Below are positions 37,257 through 46,010 of a DNA stretch of 64,000 nucleotides, in pieces (the first letter of the stretch is position 1; the number at the start of each line of letters is the position of its first letter). The DNA comes from Pseudomonas nicosulfuronedens. Its GTDB lineage: Bacteria; Pseudomonadota; Gammaproteobacteria; Pseudomonadales; Pseudomonadaceae. A model generated the notes under the pieces. It saw nothing but the letters and a program-made list of their open reading frames with translations. It searched no databases and had not been told where the DNA came from. Where the stretch lies: NCBI RefSeq assembly GCF_005877905.1, contig NZ_SWDV01000003.1:62001-126000 (forward strand). Reading direction: 5' to 3'. A program made the translations under genes and the position numbers.

Positions 37257-38303
37257 TTATGGACGGGCTTCGAGAATGAGGTTGAACGGCGTTTCGGCGG
37301 CCCGGCGGAAGCGGCTGAAACCGGCTTCCTCGAACACCTGGCGCAGACGCGCTTCGCCGGCCTGGGCACCCAGCCCCAGCCCGACCTCCTGGGACAGCGA
37401 GTTGGGTGTGCAGATGAAGGTCGAGGCGGCATAGAACAGCCGGCCGACCGGGTTCTGATTGTCGTCCAGCTGGTCATTGGCGAAGGGTTCCACCAGCAGC
37501 ACCGTGCCGTCCGGCTTGAGGGCCTGGCGTGCGTGCTGCGCGGCGCCCACCGGGTCGCCCATGTCGTGCAGGCAGTCGAAGAAGCAGATCAGGTCGTAGT
37601 CGTTGCCGGGGTAGTCCTTGGCGCTGGCGCGCTTGAAGCTGGCGCGCTCGGAGACTTCGGCCTGGCCGGCGCGCTGGTTGGCGACGTCGATGGACGGCTG
37701 GTGATAGTCGAAGCCGACGAAGCTCGAACTCGGGAAAGACTGCGCCATGACGATGGTGGAGGCACCGTGGCCGCAACCGACGTCGGCAACCCGCGCGCCG
37801 CGTTCGAGCTTGCCGACCACGTCATCCAGGGCCGGCAGCCACTCGGCAACCAGGTGTGCGCGGTAGCCGGGGCGGAAGAACTTCTCGGTGCCGGAGAACA
37901 TGCAGGGATGGTGATCACCCCAGGCCAGGCCGCCGTCCCCGCGCATGGCGGCGACCAGCTTGTCCTTGTCGTGGTAGAGCGCGGCGACCACGGAAGCGCC
38001 GCCGGCGACGTAGACCGGCGAGTCCTCGATAGCCAGGGCCATGGCCTGCTCCTCGGGCAGGCGGAAGTTGCCGTCCTGGTGCTCCATGTAGCCGGATGCG
38101 GCGTGGGCGCTGAGCCATTCGCGCAGCAGGCGGGCATTGCAGCCGCTGCGCTCGGCCAGTTGCGTCGGGCTCAGCCACTGGCCGTCGGCCATGGCTTTGT
38201 AGAGGCCCAGTTCTTCGCCCAGGATGATGTTGGCGAGCATCGCCGCACCTCCCATGTCGTTGACCAGCTTGCCCATGAATTCGTTGAGTCTGGCTTCGTC
38301 CAT
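37257..38303 (-). CDS. SAM-dependent methyltransferase
   Basis: 348 residues. A winged-helix-like N terminus (LGEELGLYKAMADGQWLSPTQLAERSGCNARLLREWL) precedes the class I methyltransferase core: VADVGCGHGASTIVMAQ (SAM site), SSSFVGFDYHQPSI and YDLICFFDCLHDMGDP. This layout is that of small-molecule O/N-methyltransferases. ATG 38303 has AGGGAG upstream. Substrate unknown. Confidence 0.85.
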   Translation of the reverse strand: MDEARLNEFMGKLVNDMGGAAMLANIILGEELGLYKAMADGQWLSPTQLAERSGCNARLLREWLSAHAASGYMEHQDGNFRLPEEQAMALAIEDSPVYVAGGASVVAALYHDKDKLVAAMRGDGGLAWGDHHPCMFSGTEKFFRPGYRAHLVAEWLPALDDVVGKLERGARVADVGCGHGASTIVMAQSFPSSSFVGFDYHQPSIDVANQRAGQAEVSERASFKRASAKDYPGNDYDLICFFDCLHDMGDPVGAAQHARQALKPDGTVLLVEPFANDQLDDNQNPVGRLFYAASTFICTPNSLSQEVGLGLGAQAGEARLRQVFEEAGFSRFRRAAETPFNLILEARP

Positions 38304-38508
38304 CGCACGATCTCCCTGCGAGGCCGCCGGGCCATGCCGCGGTGGCCAACCGTGATTGAGGGACGGCAGGGGGCGCGTGCGGCCCTTGCCGCGACGGGCG
38401 CCGGCCAAAGGCGGGCTCAGGGCGCTTGAGGCACAACGACGACTCCCGCACGGGACTGTTGCGCGAAGTCCGGCGGGCCGGGGCGGCACGCCGGTGAACA
38501 TCCCTATG

Positions 38509-40962
38509 TTACGGCGACGGTTTCAGCCCGGTGTCATCGCCGACCTGCGGTGCGGTTTCTTCGTCGGTTGGTGTGGCGCGCATGGGCCGCTGCAGGACCA
38601 GGTTCTGCGGCGAAGAGAGGCTGATGCCGGCTTCGCGCAGACCGCTGAAAATGGTGAACAGCAGATCGCTCTTGGTCGAGTACACCGCGCGTGGGCTGCT
38701 GACATTCCCCGAGGCGGCCAGGGTCAGGCCGGTGGCGCTGAGGTCCTTGAAGGTCACCGAGGGGGCGGGTGTATCGACTATGTTTTCGTGCTCGGTGTAC
38801 GCCTTGAGCATCAGTTCGCGGACCTTCTGCACATCGGTGTCCAGCGGCAGGGTCAGGTTGATGCCAACTACGCCCAGCGCGCTGCCCATGGTCACGTTGC
38901 GCACGTTCTGCGAGATGAACTGGGAGTTGGGCACGATCACCGTGGACTGGTCGGACATCTGGATTTCCGTGGCGCGTACGTTGATCCGTCGGATATCGCC
39001 TTCCACGCCGCCGGTCAGGCTGACCCAGTCACCCACCTTCACCGGGCGCTCGGTGAGCAGGATCAGGCCGGAAATGAAGTTCTGCACGATGGCCTGGAGG
39101 CCGAAACCGATACCCACCGACAAGGCGCTGACTACCCAGGTCAGGCTGGTGAGGTTGATGCGTAGCGCCGAGAGCACCAGCAGTACCAGGATGACCATGC
39201 CGATGTAGCCCACCAGGGTCACCAGCGAGGCGCGCATACCGGCGTCCATGCTGGTTTCCGGCAACAACTCGTCGGCCAGCCAGCGCTTGAGCAGGCGCAG
39301 ACCGAACAGGCCGGCTGCCAGGGTGCCAAGGGCGAGCAGGATGTCCTGCGGGACGATATTCAGGCGGCCCAGGGACTGGCCGCTTTCCACCAGCTGTACC
39401 AGGCCCTGGAGCAGTTCGCCGGGGCTGGTGCCCGAGGTGGAGAAGGCGATCAGCAGGGTGGACAGCACCAGTAGCGTGCGCCCGGCGCCGGTCAGCAGGG
39501 TCGCGAACTGCGCCTGGTGACGCGGATCGACACCGAGGTTCTCGGCCAGCCGCGCACCGATCTTCTGCCGGGGCGATAGCAGCGCTTCGCAAAGATCGAC
39601 GAACAGGGTCGTCAGCAAGTAGCCGGTGGCGGAGACCACGCTGGCCCAGAGCAGCTTGCCGGCGAGGAAATAGGCCAGTGAGAGGTAGCCGCTGACCAGC
39701 GCCAGGACGATCAGCAGGACCGTGAGAAGGATCGCCAGGACGATGATCCCCGACAGCGGCGAGGTTTCGTGGCCCTCGACGGCCCGGCGGGCGCGACGGT
39801 AGCGGTAGAGGGCGGTGGCGTACAGCACGGCGGTGGCGATCGCGGTAATGCCGTTGACCGCCACGGTCAGCGCCAGGCTTGCGCCGCTGGCGCTATTGAT
39901 GCGGTCCATCGTGCCCAGCAGGAGGAGCAGCCAGGCCATCAGCCAGGGGAACGGCGACAGCGCCGTGGCGACCAGGTCAGGCAGGTCCGGCAGACGCCAG
40001 GACGGCCGCTGCACGGCCAGCAGGGCGCGGCCCAGGCCGGCGGTGAAGGTGCAGAAGATCACCAGCGAAAGCAACTGGTCACCCAGATTGGCCATGCTGC
40101 CATTGAGCTGCTCGTGCCAGTCCAGGCCCTCGCGGATCAGCAGGGCGCCGCCGCCCAGGGTGAGGATGGTTGCCAGGCTGACGGCCACTGCCAGGGCGCT
40201 GCGGCGCAGGCGGCCGACCGGAATCCAGCGGATCATCGCCTTGGTCAGCAACTGTTCCAGCAGGCGCCGCCCCGGAATCCACAACAGCGCGGCAAGGCCC
40301 AGGCAAACGATGAAGGGCCAGCGGTGCTGGGGTTGCCAGGTCGTCGCAAGGCCCTCGCCGATCTGCTCGCGCATGGCTTGCAGGCGTGCCAGGTCATCGT
40401 CGGTGGGACGGATCAGGCTGGACCAGAAGCGCGGGCTCAACGGCGGTGGATAGCGGGTGGCGATCTGCGAGTTGAACTGACTGCGGCGCAGGTTGACGAT
40501 CTGCGCGGCGAGGTCCTGGGCATTCTTGTCCAGCTGGTTGGCGCGGTCCTGCTGCTTCTGCTGCTGCTTCTGGTCGGCCAGCAGGTCATTGCGCTGGTTG
40601 GTCAGGCTGGGGGCTTCATTGGGGGTTACCGGGCCCAGCACCTTGAGCTGGTCCTCGGTGCGTACCAGTTGTGCGCCGATATCGCTGGCGCTCTGTTCGG
40701 CCCGGGCCTGGACGTTCAGCGCGGCCTGGCGCAGGTTCGACAGCAGACCGTCGTCGCTGTCGGTGGAGACCCGTTGGCGGATCAATTCCAGGCGGTCGCT
40801 CAGCTGATCCAGACTGGCGTCGTCGGGTAGCGCTGGCAGTTCGATCAGGGAGCCGGCCTGCACATCAGTCGGCTCGCCCGCCAGCACGGCGCCAGCGCCC
40901 GCCAGCGATAAAGTCAGCATCAGCAGCGCACGGCTGCAGGCGCGTACGAAGGTTTCCCGCAT
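38509..40962 (-). CDS. Large MscS-family mechanosensitive channel
   Basis: 817 residues. Signal peptide, then a periplasmic coiled-coil region rich in Gln/Asn (about 60-180, e.g. DQKQQQKQQDRANQLDK), a transmembrane block of several helices, and the MscS pore helix plus beta domain near 600-720 (GIGFGLQAIVQNFISGLILLTERPVKVGDW, then RRINVRATEIQMSDQSTVIVPNSQF). It is of the MscK/YjeP type with a DUF3772-like periplasmic domain. GGGGAAG precedes ATG 40962. A tension-gated pressure-release channel of the inner membrane. Confidence 0.88.
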   Translation of the reverse strand: MRETFVRACSRALLMLTLSLAGAGAVLAGEPTDVQAGSLIELPALPDDASLDQLSDRLELIRQRVSTDSDDGLLSNLRQAALNVQARAEQSASDIGAQLVRTEDQLKVLGPVTPNEAPSLTNQRNDLLADQKQQQKQQDRANQLDKNAQDLAAQIVNLRRSQFNSQIATRYPPPLSPRFWSSLIRPTDDDLARLQAMREQIGEGLATTWQPQHRWPFIVCLGLAALLWIPGRRLLEQLLTKAMIRWIPVGRLRRSALAVAVSLATILTLGGGALLIREGLDWHEQLNGSMANLGDQLLSLVIFCTFTAGLGRALLAVQRPSWRLPDLPDLVATALSPFPWLMAWLLLLLGTMDRINSASGASLALTVAVNGITAIATAVLYATALYRYRRARRAVEGHETSPLSGIIVLAILLTVLLIVLALVSGYLSLAYFLAGKLLWASVVSATGYLLTTLFVDLCEALLSPRQKIGARLAENLGVDPRHQAQFATLLTGAGRTLLVLSTLLIAFSTSGTSPGELLQGLVQLVESGQSLGRLNIVPQDILLALGTLAAGLFGLRLLKRWLADELLPETSMDAGMRASLVTLVGYIGMVILVLLVLSALRINLTSLTWVVSALSVGIGFGLQAIVQNFISGLILLTERPVKVGDWVSLTGGVEGDIRRINVRATEIQMSDQSTVIVPNSQFISQNVRNVTMGSALGVVGINLTLPLDTDVQKVRELMLKAYTEHENIVDTPAPSVTFKDLSATGLTLAASGNVSSPRAVYSTKSDLLFTIFSGLREAGISLSSPQNLVLQRPMRATPTDEETAPQVGDDTGLKPSP

Positions 40963-41214
40963 CTTCCCCCATCCTGTGGTCAAAACGCTTGATGATGTTC
41001 GACCGGCTTCAGGCCCGGACAATTCCCTGAGCATAGCGCCGCAGTGGTGGGTCTTTGCCGGGCGAAAGCGGACAATCAATGCATGCAGATGGTTAAGGGT
41101 CATAAATTCTGGCCACATCGATCCCCTTTTGGCCGCTTCCGCTGTTCTGTGCGAGGCAGTCGCTGGGCAGAATTCCCGTCACCGGACAACAAGAATCCTT
41201 CAGAGGGTACTCCC

Positions 41215-42255
41215 ATGCTTACCGTGTACAGCGATGATCACCGCCTGCATTTCGGCCAGTCCGAACTGGTCGACGGCAAACTGCAGCCCTGCTTCGAGAT
41301 GCCCAGCCGTGCGGACACCGTGCTGGCCCGTGTGAAGTCGCAGAACCTGGGCGAGATCATCGAGCCGAAGGATTTTGGCCTCGAACCCATCCTGCGCGCC
41401 CACAACACCCGCTACGTCGAATTCCTCAAGGGCGCCTGGGCCCGCTGGGCAGCCGAAGGCCACACCGGTGATCTGGTCTCCACTACCTTCCCGGGCCGCC
41501 GCCTGCTGCGTGACGGTCCGATCCCGACTGCGCTGATGGGCGAAGTGGGGCACTACAGCTTCGACACCGAGGCGCCGATCACCGCCGGCACCTGGCAGGC
41601 CGTTTACAGCTCGGCCCAGGTCGCGCTGACTGCCCAGGACCACATGCGCCAGGGCGCGAGCACGGCGTTCGCTCTGTGCCGTCCGCCGGGCCACCACGCC
41701 GGCAGCGACTTCATGGGCGGCTATTGCTTCCTGAACAACGCCGCCATCGTCAGCCAGGCGTTCCTCGACCAGGGCGCCAAGCGCGTGGCCATCCTCGACG
41801 TGGACTACCACCACGGCAACGGCACCCAGGACATCTTCTACCGCCGCAACGACGTGCTGTTCGCCTCGATCCACGGCGACCCGCTGGTGGAGTACCCGTA
41901 CTTCCTCGGCCACGCCAATGAGCACGGCGAAGGCGCCGGCGAGGGCTACAACCACAACTACCCGCTGCCCCATGGCACCGGCTGGGACGGCTGGTTCGCC
42001 GCGCTGGACGACGCCTGCCGGAAGATTGCCGACTACGCACCGGACGCAGTGGTTGTATCGCTGGGCGTGGATACGTATAAGGACGACCCGATTTCCGAGT
42101 TCAAGCTGGACAGCCCGGACTACCTGAAGATGGGCGAGCGCATCGCCGCACTGGGTATTCCGACCCTGTTCATCATGGAAGGCGGTTACGCGGTGGAGGC
42201 CATCGGCGTCAACGCGGTGAACGTGCTGCAGGGCTACGAAGGCGCTGCACGCTAA
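41215..42255 (+). CDS. Acetylpolyamine amidohydrolase (histone deacetylase family)
   Basis: 346 residues of the HDAC-like zinc amidohydrolase superfamily. Active-site His pair in RPPGHHAGSDFMGGYCFLNN (about 157-175), zinc ligands in LDVDYHHGNGT (about 193-203) and LGVDTYKDDPI (about 283). In P. aeruginosa the syntenic gene aphA (PA1409) deacetylates acetylcadaverine and acetylputrescine, releasing polyamines for catabolism. The periplasmic polyamine-binding gene follows. ATG 41215 fits the family start. Confidence 0.9.
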   Translation: MLTVYSDDHRLHFGQSELVDGKLQPCFEMPSRADTVLARVKSQNLGEIIEPKDFGLEPILRAHNTRYVEFLKGAWARWAAEGHTGDLVSTTFPGRRLLRDGPIPTALMGEVGHYSFDTEAPITAGTWQAVYSSAQVALTAQDHMRQGASTAFALCRPPGHHAGSDFMGGYCFLNNAAIVSQAFLDQGAKRVAILDVDYHHGNGTQDIFYRRNDVLFASIHGDPLVEYPYFLGHANEHGEGAGEGYNHNYPLPHGTGWDGWFAALDDACRKIADYAPDAVVVSLGVDTYKDDPISEFKLDSPDYLKMGERIAALGIPTLFIMEGGYAVEAIGVNAVNVLQGYEGAAR

Positions 42256-42266
42256 ATAGAGAGAAG

Positions 42267-42299
42267 ATCGGGCGGATAACTATCCGCCCGATTGCTTTT
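42267..42299. terminator. Terminator after the acetylpolyamine gene
   Basis: Perfect 12-bp stem ATCGGGCGGATA / TATCCGCCCGAT with a two-base loop followed by TGCTTTTG. It separates the amidohydrolase from the binding-protein gene. Confidence 0.88.
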
Positions 42300-42325
42300 G
42301 ATTGCTCGCGATCCGCTGTTTGTAA

Positions 42326-43459
<1,134 letters not shown>

Positions 43460-43522
43460 TCTCGCCCGCGGCGCTCTGAACAGCGGATTTCCGTTGGCGG
43501 GCAGGCGCCGCGAGCTGGCATG

Positions 43523-43563
43523 ATCGGCGGACTTTCTTCGAGGAAGTCCGCCGATTTCTATTT
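43523..43563. terminator. Intrinsic terminator after binding protein gene
   Basis: Perfect 12-bp stem ATCGGCGGACTT / AAGTCCGCCGAT, nine-base loop, then TTCTATTT. Confidence 0.9.
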
Positions 43564-43643
43564 GGGCTTCCCGCTTCTGTTGAACTGCCGAGCCTTGCCA
43601 TGACCTGCCCGAATGTTGCCCACGCCTTCGCAAGGAGGCGCCC

Positions 43644-44582
43644 ATGAATACGCCCGCCAACATCGTCGAGCGCAAGGGCGCCGACGCCTTCGCCATCCAG
43701 GTCATGACCGGCCTGTGCATCATCTGGGGCATCCAGGCGGTGATGGTGAAACTCGCCGCCCCTGACATTGCGCCCATCATGCAGGCCTTCGGGCGCAACC
43801 TGGTTGCCGCGGTGGCCGTCGGCCTGATCATGTGCTGGCGCGGCGGCTGGGAAGGTTTCCTGCGCCACGGCACGCTCAAGGGCGGCCTGCTGGCCGGCGT
43901 GCTGTTTGCCGCCGAGTTCTTCTTCATCGCCCAGGGGCTGGTCTATACGTCGGCCTCGCACATGGCGGTGTTCATCTACACCGCGCCGATCTTCTCCGCG
44001 CTGGCGTTGCATTTCCTGTTGCCCAGCGAACGCCTGCGGCCACTGCAGTGGCTGGGAATCGGCGTGTGCTTCGGGGGCATCGCGATGTGCTTCGGGGGCG
44101 GCTTCGACTTCGCCAACCTGGACAGCCGTGTGCTGCTGGGCGATGCCTTTGGCGTGCTGGCCGGCTTCGCCTGGGGCATGACCACCGTGGCGGTGCGCAC
44201 CACGCGGCTGTCCGAGGCGAAACCGATCCTGACGTTGTTCTACCAGCTGCTGATCGCAGCGTTGCTGCTGCCCTTCGCCGCGCTGGCGCTGGGCAAGACC
44301 CAGGACGTGAGTTTCACCGCCATCGGCGTGGGCAGCGTGCTGTTCCAGGGACTGGTGGTGTCATTCTTCAGCTACTTCACCTGGTTCTGGCTGCTACGCC
44401 GATATCTCGCGTCGAACCTGGCGGTGTTTTCCTTCATGACACCGATGTTCGGTATCGCCTTCGGCGTGCTGATCCTTGGCGAGCCGCTGACCCTGAATTT
44501 CGTCGCTGGCGCCGCGCTGGTGCTAGCCGGCATCACGCTGGTGAGCAGCGAGCAGTGGATCCGCCGGATGCTTCGCCGCTGA
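43644..44582 (+). CDS. EamA/DMT-family membrane transporter
   Basis: 312 residues, about ten hydrophobic segments in two EamA repeats (LCIIWGIQAVMVKLAAPDIA; FFSYFTWFWLLRRYLASNLA). AAGGAGG lies 7 bases before the ATG. Third such transporter in the window; substrate unknown. Confidence 0.88.
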   Translation: MNTPANIVERKGADAFAIQVMTGLCIIWGIQAVMVKLAAPDIAPIMQAFGRNLVAAVAVGLIMCWRGGWEGFLRHGTLKGGLLAGVLFAAEFFFIAQGLVYTSASHMAVFIYTAPIFSALALHFLLPSERLRPLQWLGIGVCFGGIAMCFGGGFDFANLDSRVLLGDAFGVLAGFAWGMTTVAVRTTRLSEAKPILTLFYQLLIAALLLPFAALALGKTQDVSFTAIGVGSVLFQGLVVSFFSYFTWFWLLRRYLASNLAVFSFMTPMFGIAFGVLILGEPLTLNFVAGAALVLAGITLVSSEQWIRRMLRR

Positions 44583-44601
44583 CTTGGGAAATGTCGCGCT
44601 C

Positions 44602-44615
44602 TTGATTCAGGTCAG
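44602..44615 (+). promoter_or_regulatory. Anr/Fnr-like box before the small ORF leader
   Basis: TTGATTCAGGTCAG matches the Anr/Dnr consensus TTGAT-N4-ATCAA except for G for A at position 10 and G for A at the last base. The dyad centre is about 41 bases before the proposed +1 at 44650, the usual class II activator spacing. A GATAGT -10 lies at 44636-44641. Confidence 0.55.
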
Positions 44616-44649
44616 GCGCCGCGGCGAGGGAAGACGATAGTCTTTGTTG

Positions 44650-44757
44650 CAAGGAGTGAGTGGCACGGGCGGAGAGTGGGACGCCGGGCTATTCTTCCTA
44701 GGGCGGCCCATGGTGGTAACGGGTCGCCCGACCTGAATTCGAACGAGGAGGCATTCC
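44650..44757 (+). ncRNA. Candidate SicX-like sRNA / 5' leader
   Basis: About 108 bases between the predicted transcription start and the small ORF. It holds a 9-bp hairpin at 44701-44729 (GGGCGGCCC with GGGTCGCCC, one G-U pair). In P. aeruginosa the sRNA SicX arises from the 5' UTR of PA1414, an Anr-controlled gene located between the aphA region and the gbu cluster, as here. Identity is inferred from position, the Anr-like box and the small ORF; no sequence comparison was possible. Confidence 0.45.
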
Positions 44758-44892
44758 ATGAAAGTCTGGCTGCAAAGCGTTGCGTGGAAACTCGGTATCG
44801 CGCTCGGCCTGATCGAGCCTCCACGTCTGCAACCCATCCCTGTCCGCAGCGACGAGCAACGTCGTCGGATGGAGCAGCGCCGCCGTTACTGA
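44758..44892 (+). CDS. Conserved 44-residue small protein (PA1414-like)
   Basis: The encoded peptide starts KVWLQSVAWKLGIALGLIE, continues PPRLQPIPVRSDEQRRRMEQ and ends RRRY. The N-terminal part is an amphipathic or weakly hydrophobic helix, the C terminus strongly basic. GAGGAGG lies 6 bases before the ATG. It is preceded by the Anr-like promoter and leader and followed by a terminator. Position matches the small PAO1 gene PA1414. Function unknown. Confidence 0.7.
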   Translation: MKVWLQSVAWKLGIALGLIEPPRLQPIPVRSDEQRRRMEQRRRY

Positions 44893-44912
44893 TGGCGCCC
44901 GCGTTGGACACG

Positions 44913-44940
44913 AAAAACCCGCCTGATGGCGGGTTTTTTA
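44913..44940. terminator. Bidirectional intrinsic terminator
   Basis: AAAAACCCGCC / GGCGGGTTTTTT stem with a four-base loop, between the small ORF and the convergent MBL gene. Confidence 0.9.
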
Positions 44941-44962
44941 TGGGCTCCTGGTGGATGGCCCG

Positions 44963-45688
44963 TCATTCGTGGGCCCTGAACCAGTCGTCGATCATTCCCT
45001 TCAAGCGCTCCCCGGAGAAGCTGTCGAAGTGCCCGCCGTGCACGGTGCGCACCGGCAGCTCTCGCAGGCGCGCCAGACTCGCGGCGTAGTCGTCGAGATT
45101 GGAGTGGTAGGCATCCTCGATCAGTGGGCCGTCGTAGATGATGTCGCCGGAGAACAGCGTCTGCGTCTTCTCTTCCCAGAGGCTGATGCCGCCCGGCGAG
45201 TGACCGGGGGTGTGCAGCACCTGCAGGGTACGGTCGCCGAGGTCGAGCACATCGCCTTCTTCGATGGTGCGGGTCGCCGGAGCGGCCTTGACGCGGTATT
45301 CGGCGTAACACAGCGGGCAGTCCGGGTGCGCGTCGAACATCTCGTCGTCGACGAAGGCGGTGGCTAGCGTGCGTTCGCCATCGGGGCTGGCGAGTATGTC
45401 GGCTTCGGCCGGGTGTACCAGGCGCTCGTCGAACTCGTGGTGGCCGGCGATGTGGTCGAAGTGGGTGTGGCTGGCCACCGCCAGCAGCGGGCGGTCGGTG
45501 AGCCAGGGCAGTTGCTCGCGCAGGCTCACCAGGCCGGAGCCGCTGTCCACCAGCACGTCGCGTTCGCGTCCCTGGATATGCCACATGTTGCAGCGGTAGA
45601 AGGGGCGGACGTAGGGCTCGTGGATCAGGCTGACGCCGTCGTAGCAGTGACGGACCTCGAACCAGCGGTCGCGGGTGACGATCTTCAT
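44963..45688 (-). CDS. MBL-fold metallo-hydrolase
   Basis: 241 residues of the metallo-beta-lactamase superfamily. The metal site is SHTHFDHIAGHHEF (HxHxDH), with LHTPGHSPGGISLW and FSGDIIYDGP completing the ligand set, and VHGGHFDSFS the last His. A glyoxalase II/quorum-lactonase-like fold; substrate unknown. Syntenic with the gene next to PA1414 in PAO1. Confidence 0.88.
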   Translation of the reverse strand: MKIVTRDRWFEVRHCYDGVSLIHEPYVRPFYRCNMWHIQGRERDVLVDSGSGLVSLREQLPWLTDRPLLAVASHTHFDHIAGHHEFDERLVHPAEADILASPDGERTLATAFVDDEMFDAHPDCPLCYAEYRVKAAPATRTIEEGDVLDLGDRTLQVLHTPGHSPGGISLWEEKTQTLFSGDIIYDGPLIEDAYHSNLDDYAASLARLRELPVRTVHGGHFDSFSGERLKGMIDDWFRAHE

Positions 45689-45711
45689 GGTTGCGCCTTT
45701 CCTGAGTTTTT

Positions 45712-45793
45712 GTAGGAGCGAGCTTGCTCGCGAACAAACCCCGCTGCGAGGCCAGGTTCGCGAGCAATGACTAGGCGTCCCCCTCGCTCCTGC
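45712..45793. repeat. REP-like element, family 1 (copy 5, right arm interrupted)
   Basis: The left arm is canonical, but the right arm is split: TTCGCGAGCAA is separated from CGCTCCTGC by about 17 unrelated bases. Evidence of a small insertion or repair event inside a REP. Confidence 0.8.
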
Positions 45794-45805
45794 AAGGAGG
45801 CTTCA

Positions 45806-45928
45806 CCCTAACCTCTCCCAGGGGGAGAGGGAACCGTTCGGAACCTGGGGGGTGGAGCGGCGTTGCCGGTAGCTGCGCGGCCGCTCGGCTCTGGCGGATT
45901 CCCGCTCCCCCTGGGAGAGGGCAGGGTG
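45806..45928. repeat. Palindromic repeat family 3 (second pair)
   Basis: Inverted arms CCTCTCCCAGGGGGAGAGGG (around 45811-45831) and CTCCCCCTGGGAGAGGG (around 45904-45921), related to the pair at 28063. Part of the 322-base geneless space 45689-46010, which consists almost wholly of three repeat families in tandem. Confidence 0.82.
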
Positions 45929-45940
45929 AGTGGCTTGAGC

Positions 45941-46003
45941 GTAGGATGGGTGGAGCGGAGCGATACCCATGCCGATGGGTATCGCAGGCTCCACCCATCC
46001 TGC
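45941..46003. repeat. Palindromic repeat family 2 (copy 1)
   Basis: Arms GTAGGATGGGTGGAGCGGAG and CTCCACCCATCCTGC around inner GATACCCAT/ATGGGTATC. Other copies at 53979 and 56921. It directly precedes the ThDP decarboxylase stop on the opposite strand. Confidence 0.85.
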
Positions 46004-46010
46004 GGCAGCG

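Noticed and set aside
45712-46003. CRISPR array
   Set aside because: The repeats are different palindrome families with no regular unit-and-spacer periodicity and no cas genes nearby.
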